Shown here piece after piece: positions 37,350 to 45,661 of a stretch of DNA of 64,000 nt. The position numbers were made by a program, and so were the translations under genes. The notes under the pieces were generated by a model. That model searched no databases. It was not told where the DNA came from and saw nothing but the letters and a program-made list of their open reading frames with translations. Origin of the DNA: an uncultured Bacilli bacterium (GTDB taxonomy: Bacteria > Bacillota_I > Bacilli_A > RFN20 > CAG-826); contig CAKVCX010000002.1 of the NCBI GenBank assembly GCA_934725985.1, positions 124,001 through 188,000 on the forward strand. The letters run 5' to 3'. Positions within the stretch are counted from its first letter, which is position 1, and each line of letters begins with the position of its first letter.

Positions 37350-37606
37350 TGGACAAACTCGAAGTTAGTATCTGCGTTGGAAGCTCTTGTCATTTAAAGG
37401 GTTCCCGCGAAGTCATTGAAGAAGCTAGAGAACAAATCGATCGTTTGCATCTTCAAGATAAAATCGAACTTAAGGCTGCCTTTTGCTTTGGGCAGTGCGG
37501 GCATGATGGAGTCACCTTTAAAATTAATGATGATATCATCCCGGGCATAACAAAAGAAAAAGTCGCGTCTTTGTTTGAAGATACCATACTTCCATTAGTT
37601 AAGTAG
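37349..37606 (+). CDS. thioredoxin-like [2Fe-2S] ferredoxin (NuoE/HfsA-like)
   Basis: 85 residues. The cysteine pattern CVGSSC (Cys9, Cys14) plus CFGQC (Cys46, Cys50) is the ligand set of the NuoE-type thioredoxin-like [2Fe-2S] domain. It lacks the N-terminal helical part of NuoE, so it is a minimal electron carrier, probably to or from the hydrogenases encoded next. In Thermoanaerobacterium hfs clusters a similar small gene precedes the sensory hydrogenase. The ATG overlaps the adhE stop, and a terminator follows 7 bases after its own stop. Confidence 0.88.
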   Translation: MDKLEVSICVGSSCHLKGSREVIEEAREQIDRLHLQDKIELKAAFCFGQCGHDGVTFKINDDIIPGITKEKVASLFEDTILPLVK

Positions 37607-37613
37607 TATTAAT

Positions 37614-37645
37614 AAAAGGGAGACCTAAAATAGGTTCTCCCTTTT
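37614..37645 (+). terminator. intrinsic terminator or attenuator inside the redox cluster
   Basis: AAAAGGGAGACCTA pairs with TAGGTTCTCCCTTTT around an AAA loop, with a one-base bulge, ending in a U-rich run. It divides rex-adhE-[2Fe-2S] from the hydrogenase genes; no clear promoter is seen before 37668, so partial read-through is likely. Confidence 0.85.
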
Positions 37646-37667
37646 CTTTGTTTTAGGAGGAGAGGAC

Positions 37668-39344
37668 ATGCATGTTTTAACTAGTAGAGAAAATGATTGC
37701 CGTAGTTGCTATAAATGCATTAGGCATTGCCCGACCAAATCCATTTCCTTTCATGATGGACAAGCTTCCATTATTTTTGATGAATGTGTTTTATGTGGTA
37801 GGTGTTATAGCGTTTGCCCTCAAAATTGCAAAGTCATTAGGGATGATAAACAAATAGCTTTAAGACTTCTTGAAAATTATAATTGCGTGGCTTCCATAGC
37901 TCCTTCTTTTTCTAGTGCTTATCATGGGGTTAGCTTTGCTTCCATAAAAAAAGCTTTGCTTGAGCTAGGCTTTGTCGATGTGGAGGAGACAGCACTCGGG
38001 GCTACCATAATTAAGAAACAATATGATGAATATTGTCAAAATGACAAGAACGATGTCATTATTTCTACTTGCTGCCATAGCATTAACTCCTTAATTGAAA
38101 AGCATTATCCCGATTTATCTTGTTATTTGGCTCCATTTTTATCCCCAATGCAGGCTCATTCTCTTGATATAAAAAGAAGAAATAAAGATGTTAAAGTTAT
38201 CTTTATAGGTCCTTGCATTGCAAAAAAAGAAGAAGCGGATAGATATAAAAATCCCGATTGCGTTTTAACGTTTTTAGAACTAGATGATTTATTAAAAGAA
38301 AAAAACATAAAAATAGAAATAACCCCTTTTAAAAAAGAAGAAAAAACAAAGGCAAGGCTTTTTCCTATTGAAGGTGGAATCTTAAAAACGATGGATAAGC
38401 CTAATAAGAATAGGCTTTATCTTTCTTTTTCTGGCATGGATGAATGCATAGAGGCATTAGAAAACATAAAAAAGGGCGACGTCCATAATTGCTTTATCGA
38501 AATGTCTTCTTGCGAAGGAAGTTGTATAAATGGTCCTGCCATACCTAAAGAAAAGAAGGCTTTGGTTTCTTCCATTTTAGAAATCGAAAGAAATGCAGGG
38601 ACAAAAGATTTTGATGTTTCTAAATATGAAAAGAATGAATTGACTAAATCTTTTACCCCAGTTTCTCTTCCTAAAAAAGAATTTAGCATAGAGGAAATAG
38701 AACAAGTATTAAAGAAAATAGGTAAGTTTAAAAAAAGTGATGAACTTAACTGTGCTTCTTGTGGATATCCTACGTGTAGAGAAAAGGCCAAGGCCGTCTT
38801 ATTAAACAAGGCTAATCTAGAAATGTGCCTTCCTTATTTAATGGAAAAAGCCAAATCTTTTAATGAAGATATTGTCGAAAATACGCCGAATGGGATTTTA
38901 CTTACCGATGAAAATCTAACTGTCCAACTTATTAATCCCGCTCTTTGCACTCTTCTTAATTTGGATTCAAAAGATATTGTAGGCAAAGATGTTTCTACTA
39001 TATTGCCAGTTGATTTATTTGCCCTAGCTTTATCTAAGCAACCCACTAGATGTGCCCACCTTCATTTAGAAAAATATAACCTTTATGTCGAGGCGAGTGT
39101 TTCTTATGATGAAAAATATAAATCAATAATTGGGATTTTTAGGGATCGAACCCAGACTCACCTAGATCACGAGAAACATATAAATGATGTTAAGGCAACC
39201 GAGAAAATAACTAGGGATGTTATTGAAAAGAATATGAGGGCTGTTCAAGAAATTGCCCAGCTTTTAGGCGAATCGGCCGCGAATACAAAAATTGCCCTAA
39301 CTAATCTAGCCAAGACTATTGAAGATGAAACAAATGGAAACTAA
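37668..39344 (+). CDS. sensory [FeFe]-hydrogenase with PAS domain (HfsB-like, group C)
   Basis: 558 residues. Two [4Fe-4S] ferredoxin motifs (Cys11/14/17/21 and 40/43/46/50) lead to a hydrogenase domain that retains all four H-cluster cysteines: TCC (135-136), GPCIAKKEE (183) and SSCEGSC (282, 286). L1 is STCCHS rather than TSCCP, as in group C enzymes. A further Fe-S domain NCASCGYPTC (362-370, plus Cys387) is followed by a PAS domain (about 395-500) and a short helical tail. There is no kinase domain. Such proteins are thought to sense H2 or redox state and signal to the adjacent phosphatase. Strong ribosome site AGGAGGAG. Confidence 0.9.
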   Translation: MHVLTSRENDCRSCYKCIRHCPTKSISFHDGQASIIFDECVLCGRCYSVCPQNCKVIRDDKQIALRLLENYNCVASIAPSFSSAYHGVSFASIKKALLELGFVDVEETALGATIIKKQYDEYCQNDKNDVIISTCCHSINSLIEKHYPDLSCYLAPFLSPMQAHSLDIKRRNKDVKVIFIGPCIAKKEEADRYKNPDCVLTFLELDDLLKEKNIKIEITPFKKEEKTKARLFPIEGGILKTMDKPNKNRLYLSFSGMDECIEALENIKKGDVHNCFIEMSSCEGSCINGPAIPKEKKALVSSILEIERNAGTKDFDVSKYEKNELTKSFTPVSLPKKEFSIEEIEQVLKKIGKFKKSDELNCASCGYPTCREKAKAVLLNKANLEMCLPYLMEKAKSFNEDIVENTPNGILLTDENLTVQLINPALCTLLNLDSKDIVGKDVSTILPVDLFALALSKQPTRCAHLHLEKYNLYVEASVSYDEKYKSIIGIFRDRTQTHLDHEKHINDVKATEKITRDVIEKNMRAVQEIAQLLGESAANTKIALTNLAKTIEDETNGN

Positions 39345-40515
39345 TTTGACCCAAATAGAATACGGCTTTCTTTCCATTAACCATAAAGGAGAAGAGCTTT
39401 GTGGCGACCATATCCAAGTCTATGAAGGCGAAGATGGGTCATATACTTTGGTTTTGGCCGATGGACTTGGTTCTGGTGTGGTTGCCTCTATTTTATCTAC
39501 CTTGACAAGTGCGATGCTTTCAAGAATGGTAGAAGGAGGATTATCTATTGAAGAAGGGGCTAGGACATTGGTTAAGACTCTTCCTATCGCTAGAGATAGG
39601 GGCAATGTAGCCTATTCCACTTTTACTGTTTGCCATATAAATAAGGATTATTTTGCTACCATTTATAATTTCGATAACCCTGAACCGGTTTTTATTAGAG
39701 ATGGAAACGAAAAGAAATTAAGCTATGAAAACATTGAAGTGGAAGGGAAAATAATAAAAAAAGCTTCTTTTTATTTTCAAGTTAACGATATTTTGACCAT
39801 TATATCTGATGGTGCTGTTCATGCTGGGGTGGGCGAAACACTTAACTTTGGCTGGACTAGAGAAGAAATTTCCGCCTTTTTAGTAGGCTTATATTCTCCT
39901 TCTTTGTCTTCAAAAAACCTGGCTACTATTTTAGTTGACCATTGTGATTTGCTTTATAATCATAGACCAGGGGATGATACTAGTGCTTTATGTGTAAAAA
40001 GAAGAGAAAGAAAGAAAGTATCCTTACTAGTTGGTCCTGCAACTTCTCCTAATGATGATGAACAAATGCTCTCTTCCTTCTTTTTTGACAATAATCCCCA
40101 TATAGTATGCGGTGGAACGACTTGTTCTATTGTTGCTAGGTATTTACATAAGGAAGTAAAGGGGGGTCTAGATTATATAGATCCAGATGTCCCGCCGATC
40201 TCTTATATTGATGGGGTGGACTTAGCTACTGAAGGTATCATAACCTTGAATAAGGTTTTATCCTTAAGTAAGGATTACCAAGGGCAAAATAAATCATATT
40301 TCGATTGGTCATTTAAAGAAGATGGGGCCTCTTTAATTGCTAGAATGCTATTTGAGGACGCTACCGACATAAAATTCTTTGTAGGCTGCGCGGTTAATCC
40401 TGCCCATCAAGATCCTAGATATCAAATAAACTTTAAAATGAAAATGCAGATAATCGATAATTTGGCCAAAGAATTAAAAAACATGGGCAAGCATATCGAA
40501 GTAAAATATTATTAA
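39325..40515 (+). CDS. SpoIIE/PP2C-type serine phosphatase (HfsC-like)
   Basis: 396 residues. The PP2C/SpoIIE fold shows in GDHIQVYEGEDGSYTLVLADGL (metal-binding Asp residues, residues 25-50 region), then TIYNFDNPEPVFI, TIISDGAVHAG and RPGDDTSALCV. The C-terminal part (about 235-396) is an extra domain with HIVCGGTTCSIVARYLHK, as in phosphatases paired with sensory hydrogenases. ATG 39325 is chosen; TTG 39319 and ATG 39334 are possible. It overlaps the sensory hydrogenase gene by 20 bases, pointing to a working pair; the target phosphoprotein is unknown. Confidence 0.85.
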   Translation: MKQMETNLTQIEYGFLSINHKGEELCGDHIQVYEGEDGSYTLVLADGLGSGVVASILSTLTSAMLSRMVEGGLSIEEGARTLVKTLPIARDRGNVAYSTFTVCHINKDYFATIYNFDNPEPVFIRDGNEKKLSYENIEVEGKIIKKASFYFQVNDILTIISDGAVHAGVGETLNFGWTREEISAFLVGLYSPSLSSKNLATILVDHCDLLYNHRPGDDTSALCVKRRERKKVSLLVGPATSPNDDEQMLSSFFFDNNPHIVCGGTTCSIVARYLHKEVKGGLDYIDPDVPPISYIDGVDLATEGIITLNKVLSLSKDYQGQNKSYFDWSFKEDGASLIARMLFEDATDIKFFVGCAVNPAHQDPRYQINFKMKMQIIDNLAKELKNMGKHIEVKYY

Positions 40516-40528
40516 GGGAGAAATAGAT

Positions 40529-41986
40529 ATGAATAAATTCGATACATTGGTTCAAGAATTAAAATATAAAGTCCTAAAAGAAGTCGCTAAAAATTATTGG
40601 GATGGTACTTTAAATGAAAATATCCACAATATCCCAAAAATAATTTCCCCTGGTCCTAAAGCCACGATGAGATGCTGTATTTATAGAGAAAGGGCCATTG
40701 TCGAAGATAGAATCCAATTGGCTTTAGGTGGCGATAAAAACAATAAGAATTTATTGGAAGTAATTGAGCCAGCTTGCGATGAATGCCCTTTCGGCGGGAT
40801 TACGGTTACCGATATGTGCAGAGGGTGTTTAGCCCATAGGTGTGCACAGAATTGTCATAGGAATGCCATTAGTTTTGGCGATGATTTAAGGGCTAGGATC
40901 GACAAAAGCAAGTGTGTCAATTGCGGACTTTGTGAGAAAGCTTGCCCTTTTGGGGCCATTATAAATAAAAGAAGGCCCTGTGAAGCGGCTTGCAAAATTA
41001 ATGCCATTCACCCTCGGGAAGATGGCATTACTTCAATTGATGAAAGCAAATGTACTAGATGTGGACAATGTTCCTATTCTTGCCCTTTCGGTGCCATTAT
41101 GGATAAAAGTTACATTACTAAATGCATCGATATTATTAAAGGGTCTGATGGTGGCAAGAATTATAAAACCTATATGATAGTAGCCCCTTCTATATCTAGT
41201 CAATTCCATTATGCAAAATTAGGACAAGTTGTAACTGGCATAAAAAAATTAGGCTTTACCGATGTCATCGAGGCTGCCTTAGGTGCTGATTTAGTTGCTT
41301 TAAACGAGGCTAAAGATTTAGCCGAAGAAAAATTTTGCACTTCAAGTTGTTGCCCTGCCTTTGTTAGATATATAAAGACTTCTTTCCCGGAATTAAAAGA
41401 TAAAATCAGCAAAAATTTATCTCCCATGGCTTCGATTGCAAAATATGTAAAACAGTTGGACAAGAATGCCAAAACCGTCTTTGTCGGTCCTTGCATTGCC
41501 AAAAAAATGGAAATGTTTGAGGAAGATAGCGCCCCTTATATAGATTGCGTTATTACCTTTGAGGAATTACAAGCCTTAATTGACGCAAGAAACATAGATT
41601 TAACTACCCTAGAAGAAAAACCTCTTGATAACGCCTCTTATTTTGGAAGGATATTCGCTAGAAGCGGCGGACTTTCTGATGCCGTTAAGCAAGCTTTAAA
41701 AGAATTGAATATCGACTTTGAGGTCAAGCCAGTTGCCTGTTCTGGATTAGATCAATGCAAATTAGCCCTCACCCAAGCTAAGATGGGTAGGCTTCAAGGC
41801 AATTTCATTGAGGGCATGGCTTGCCCTGGAGGCTGTATTGGGGGGCCAAGTTGCCTAACTCATGAAATTAGAGATGCCGCTTCAGTTGATAAATATGGGC
41901 ATGAATCGAAAGAAACTACGATAAAGGGAGCCGTAACTACATCTATGGCCGATCCTAGTATTTGTTCTATTGAAACTAAGGAATAA
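40529..41986 (+). CDS. [FeFe]-hydrogenase with additional ferredoxin domains (HfsD-like)
   Basis: 485 residues. The N-terminal 210 residues hold a cysteine-rich region (Cys49-50, CDECPFGG, CRGCLAHRCAQNCH) and two [4Fe-4S] motifs (CVNCGLCEKACP; CTRCGQCSYSCP). The hydrogenase domain has canonical H-cluster motifs TSSCCPAF (274-275), GPCIAKK (322) and GMACPGGCIGG (432, 436). It should make or consume H2 with ferredoxin-type electrons. Unlike the 37668 product it has no PAS domain. Good ribosome site (AAGGGAG). A helper gene follows 3 bases after the stop. Confidence 0.9.
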   Translation: MNKFDTLVQELKYKVLKEVAKNYWDGTLNENIHNIPKIISPGPKATMRCCIYRERAIVEDRIQLALGGDKNNKNLLEVIEPACDECPFGGITVTDMCRGCLAHRCAQNCHRNAISFGDDLRARIDKSKCVNCGLCEKACPFGAIINKRRPCEAACKINAIHPREDGITSIDESKCTRCGQCSYSCPFGAIMDKSYITKCIDIIKGSDGGKNYKTYMIVAPSISSQFHYAKLGQVVTGIKKLGFTDVIEAALGADLVALNEAKDLAEEKFCTSSCCPAFVRYIKTSFPELKDKISKNLSPMASIAKYVKQLDKNAKTVFVGPCIAKKMEMFEEDSAPYIDCVITFEELQALIDARNIDLTTLEEKPLDNASYFGRIFARSGGLSDAVKQALKELNIDFEVKPVACSGLDQCKLALTQAKMGRLQGNFIEGMACPGGCIGGPSCLTHEIRDAASVDKYGHESKETTIKGAVTTSMADPSICSIETKE

Positions 41987-41989
41987 AAA

Positions 41990-42577
41990 ATGAATAAAAA
42001 AGAAAAAATAGAAAAAGAAGCTTTTGCTAGTTATTCGTTAGTCGATTTGGCATTATGCGCCTTTTATAAGGAATTTGATAACGATATTAAAAAAGATGAA
42101 TTTTCTTCTAGCGATAAGAATTTTTGCCGTGCCTTTGCTATTATTATCATGCAAACAATGATGGAAATATCTGCCTCTTATGGGAAAATCAGTCATGACC
42201 AGGCTGTATTTTTCTATAATTTTGTCAATAAAGAGGAAAGTGATTATCTTCGTTACGTTGGGGAAATATCATCAAAAAGTTCTATTGGCTATGATGAATT
42301 GGAGACTTTAAACGATGTGGAATTAAAACTTCTTTCTATGCTTGGAAAGAAAAATTTCTCCCCAGTAGCAAACTTTTTGTTTTCTCTTGTTTTGCTTTCT
42401 TCTGCAAAATTAAAAGAGAAGTCACCTTTGCCAGGCTTATTGGCAAATATAATAAATTTCTTTGATTTGTTTGTTTCTTTATCCGATTCTAGCGAAAGTG
42501 AAAAAGATGACCAGGCTGCCTTGATTTTATCTAGCAACATCTTAAAACCCTTAGGAGCCTTGCCTAGGCAAAAATAA
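41990..42577 (+). CDS. hypothetical protein of the hydrogenase operon
   Basis: 195 residues, predicted mostly alpha-helical and soluble, with two regions of moderate hydrophobicity (SPVANFLFSLVLLSSAKL and LLANIINFFDLFVSL). No cysteine motif, signal peptide or recognised domain. It starts 3 bases after the hydrogenase stop, so it is cotranscribed and may be an accessory protein of the redox-sensing cluster. I do not recognise the family. Confidence 0.55.
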   Translation: MNKKEKIEKEAFASYSLVDLALCAFYKEFDNDIKKDEFSSSDKNFCRAFAIIIMQTMMEISASYGKISHDQAVFFYNFVNKEESDYLRYVGEISSKSSIGYDELETLNDVELKLLSMLGKKNFSPVANFLFSLVLLSSAKLKEKSPLPGLLANIINFFDLFVSLSDSSESEKDDQAALILSSNILKPLGALPRQK

Positions 42578-42631
42578 CATTTAAAATGAATCCGGTACGA
42601 TAATATAATTTTATTAATAGAAGGCATAATC

Positions 42632-43663
42632 ATGGAACTAGATCATTTAATGGGCGAAGGTCCTTTACTTAATGAAGAAGGAAATTTAGCTGAACCAGGC
42701 TATGCCTTATCTTTAGTAAAAAAATATAGCAGGGACGCAATAAGGTCTAGCAAATTAAAAATAAAGGAATGGGATTATTATTATGTAGGCAATTCTAATT
42801 ATGGAGTTGCCTTAACTGTTGCCGATAATGGCTATATGTCGTTATTGTCTGTTTCTTATTTGGATTTTATAAATAAAAAGGAGATAACTAAGTCCAAGAT
42901 GGGCTTTTTACCTCTAGGCAAGCTTAATTTGCCTTCCTCCTCTTCTAAAGGTGACATAATTTATGATAAAGATGGTTACTATTTTTCTTTTTATCTAGTT
43001 GGGAATAAAAGGCATTTAAAGGTAACTTATCCAAAATTTTATGAGAAGAAAGATACTTTTAGATGTGATTTGATTTTGACTCCGACTATTAAAGATTCTT
43101 TAGTTATCGCCACCCCCTTTAAAAAGAAACGTTGTTTTTATTACAATCAAAAAATAAATCTTCTTCAAGCCGGGGGATATGCCAAAATTGGCAAAAATTA
43201 TCTTGATTTCAATAAGTCTTCTTTCGGTGTATTAGATTGGGGAAGAGGAGTATGGGAATATTCTTCAACTTGGTATTGGTCTTCCCTTTCTTCTACTATG
43301 GATGGAGTTAAGATTGGCTTTAATTTCGGCTATGGGTTTGGGGATGTTAAAGCTGCTAGCGAGAATATAATTTATTATGGTGACCAATCTTATAAAATAA
43401 GGGAAGTCAGAATGGACATTCCCTTAAAGAAAAATGGCTCTTTCGATTATATGGGAAAATGGAAATTTAGGTCTTCTCAAGGTGAAGTAGATTTAGAATT
43501 TACTCCGATTATTGATAGAAAAGCTAGAAGCAATGCCCTTATAATAGTTTCCGACCAACATCAAGTATTTGGGAAATTTAATGGCAAGCTGCTATTAAAT
43601 GGAAAAATGGTTTTAATTAAGGACTTATTAGGTTTTGCCGAAAGAGTGCATAATAGGTGGTAG
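42632..43663 (+). CDS. DUF2804 family protein
   Basis: 343 residues, beta-rich, without signal peptide or membrane helix. The blocks FGVLDWGRGVWEYSSTWYWSS and GFNFGYGFGD mark DUF2804, a family of unknown function in anaerobic Firmicutes and actinobacteria. It is followed after 24 bases by UDP-galactopyranose mutase, so it may be linked to glycolipid or surface-glycan metabolism (inference only). Confidence 0.8.
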   Translation: MELDHLMGEGPLLNEEGNLAEPGYALSLVKKYSRDAIRSSKLKIKEWDYYYVGNSNYGVALTVADNGYMSLLSVSYLDFINKKEITKSKMGFLPLGKLNLPSSSSKGDIIYDKDGYYFSFYLVGNKRHLKVTYPKFYEKKDTFRCDLILTPTIKDSLVIATPFKKKRCFYYNQKINLLQAGGYAKIGKNYLDFNKSSFGVLDWGRGVWEYSSTWYWSSLSSTMDGVKIGFNFGYGFGDVKAASENIIYYGDQSYKIREVRMDIPLKKNGSFDYMGKWKFRSSQGEVDLEFTPIIDRKARSNALIIVSDQHQVFGKFNGKLLLNGKMVLIKDLLGFAERVHNRW

Positions 43664-43687
43664 TGTTTTAAAAAAGGATAAGAAAAT

Positions 43688-44800
43688 ATGAATAAACAAT
43701 TTGATTATTTAATAGTAGGCGCAGGATTATCTGGGGCTACAATAGCTAGGAAATTGCTTGATGAAGGAAAAAAAGTTTTAATTGTAGAAAAAAGGGAACA
43801 TGTTGGCGGAAATATCTATACCGAAATGAAAAACGGCATACCGGTTCATGTCTATGGTCCCCATATTTTCCATACCGATAAGAAAGAAATATATGATTTC
43901 TTTTGCTCTTATTGCAAGACTTATCCTTTTATAAATTCCCCTCTAGCTTATTTTAAGGGCAATTATTACCATATGCCCTTTAACATGAATACTTTCTTCG
44001 AGCTGTGGGGAGTTAATAACGAAGAAGAAGCCAAAAAGAAAATAGAAGAAGAAACTCTTCCATATAAACAAAAAGAACCAACCAATTTAGAAGAGCAAGC
44101 CCTATCTTTAGTAGGAAACACAATTTATAGGACCTTGATAAAGGGGTATACGGAAAAACAATGGGGGAGAGATTGCAAGGATTTGCCTTCTTCTATTATT
44201 AAAAGATTGCCTTTACGCTTTACTTACAATAATAACTATTTCAATGACCCATACCAAGCAATGCCTAAAGGCGGCTTTACTCCTTTTATAGAAAATTTAT
44301 TAAAAGGAGCCACTGTTAGATTTGGCGTTGACTATTTAAAGGATAAAGAAGCATTGGATTCTTTAGCCGATAAAGTTATTTATACTGGCAGACTCGATGA
44401 ATATTTTTCTTTTGAATTAGGCCATTTAGAATATCGTTCCTTACGTTTTGAAGTCGAAATATTGCCAATTAAATCCTATCAAGGGAATGCGGTTGTAAAT
44501 TATACGGATAAGACCCCTTCTTATACACGCATAACCGAACATAAATATTTCGATCCTTCCTTAATCGATTTGGACTCAACCGTCATTACGAAAGAATATC
44601 CTGATAAATTTGTCGAGGGGAAGATTCCTTATTACACGATTAACGATGAAAGAAATGCTAAATTGTCTGCTGCATATTTAGAAAAGGCAAAAGCGATTAA
44701 AAATGTTTATTTCTTAGGAAGACTAGCGACCTATAGATATCTAGACATGGACGATTCGATTTTCGAAGCCTTGAATTTGGCATCTATTTTATTGAAATAA
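43688..44800 (+). CDS. glf: UDP-galactopyranose mutase
   Basis: 370 residues, normal length. FAD-binding N-terminus YLIVGAGLSGATIARKLL, then VEKREHVGGNIYTE, VYGPHIFHTD, LIKGYTEKQWG and the C-terminal FLGRLATYRYLDMDD. The enzyme converts UDP-Galp to UDP-Galf, the donor for galactofuranose in surface polysaccharides and glycolipids. In a cell that appears to use membrane-anchored rather than wall-anchored proteins, galactofuranosyl glycolipids are the likely sink. Confidence 0.96.
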   Translation: MNKQFDYLIVGAGLSGATIARKLLDEGKKVLIVEKREHVGGNIYTEMKNGIPVHVYGPHIFHTDKKEIYDFFCSYCKTYPFINSPLAYFKGNYYHMPFNMNTFFELWGVNNEEEAKKKIEEETLPYKQKEPTNLEEQALSLVGNTIYRTLIKGYTEKQWGRDCKDLPSSIIKRLPLRFTYNNNYFNDPYQAMPKGGFTPFIENLLKGATVRFGVDYLKDKEALDSLADKVIYTGRLDEYFSFELGHLEYRSLRFEVEILPIKSYQGNAVVNYTDKTPSYTRITEHKYFDPSLIDLDSTVITKEYPDKFVEGKIPYYTINDERNAKLSAAYLEKAKAIKNVYFLGRLATYRYLDMDDSIFEALNLASILLK

Positions 44801-44808
44801 AATTAATT

Positions 44809-45411
44809 ATGGATAAAGAAAAACTAAAGTCGATAAGAAAGACATACAAAGAAGAATTAAAGGAATTAAAAGAGGGTAAACTCAATTTATTTGAGGATCA
44901 TACTTCTTCCTTGCTCGAAGAAGATGGAAGGGCTCATATCAAAGTTAGTTTAAGAAATGAAGAAATATATGAACCTTATTCCGGGAAAGAAAAATTAAAC
45001 AGCTCTTTATTCGAACACATTCAAAACGAAGTTAGCTATATTAAACCCATTTGCCCAATTTGTCTTGATTTCTATATTGATAAAAAGGACGAAATGGACA
45101 TAGAAAAGATAACTTCCTTATATGAAAAAAGTGCTAGATTTGCTTTTGCCTCCGCTTCAAATGAATTAAAAAAGAATCGAATAATCATAGCCGTTTCCCT
45201 AGTTTTAGGCATTTTGTTTTTAATTGCCTATGAACTTTTCATGTTTTTATTTAATGGCAATTTCTTTGGCGAAATAATTTCTATTGCCTCTTGGGTGTTC
45301 ATTTGGGAAGCGGTGGATAGGTATTTCTTTACTAGGCTAGGGATACAAAAAGATGGCCTTTTGCTGGCTAGGCTTGCCTCAGCTAAACTAGTTTTTCATG
45401 TTAAAGATTGA
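44809..45411 (+). CDS. hypothetical membrane protein
   Basis: 200 residues: a charged cytoplasmic N-terminal half and two closely spaced membrane helices (about 125-147 and 152-172), ending in the conserved-looking SWVFIWEAVDRYFFTRLGIQ and a basic tail. The pattern recurs in uncharacterised proteins of gut Firmicutes; no catalytic motif is apparent. It begins 8 bases after glf, so it probably belongs to the same transcript. Confidence 0.6.
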   Translation: MDKEKLKSIRKTYKEELKELKEGKLNLFEDHTSSLLEEDGRAHIKVSLRNEEIYEPYSGKEKLNSSLFEHIQNEVSYIKPICPICLDFYIDKKDEMDIEKITSLYEKSARFAFASASNELKKNRIIIAVSLVLGILFLIAYELFMFLFNGNFFGEIISIASWVFIWEAVDRYFFTRLGIQKDGLLLARLASAKLVFHVKD

Positions 45412-45603
45412 TTTCTTTTTTTGAATATAGATAAAAGTAAATCTCAAATTTAAATATTTTCAAAATCTATTTATTGTTTAACTAATGTTTTTCTTTTCCT
45501 ATTTTTTTCGCTATATTTTTGTATTTTTTTCTTTTAAAAAAGGGAATAAAAAAATATTATTGTGTCAAATTTGAACGTTTATAAATCAAAAAAGAAAAGA
45601 AAA

Positions 45604-45617
45604 GGAAAGCGCTTTCA
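45604..45617. promoter_or_regulatory. CcpA/LacI-type operator upstream of the 45662 surface gene
   Basis: GGAAAGCGCTTTCA contains the perfect 12-base palindrome GAAAGCGCTTTC and differs from a cre consensus only at the first base. It lies 45 bases before the ATG, downstream of a possible -10 (TATAAA, 45580-45585), a position that fits repression. A second palindrome, TCAAATTTGA, lies at 45565-45574. Confidence 0.65.
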
Positions 45618-45661
45618 AATATGGTTTACTTAGTTGATTTATAAGAAAGGGATTTTTCTAC

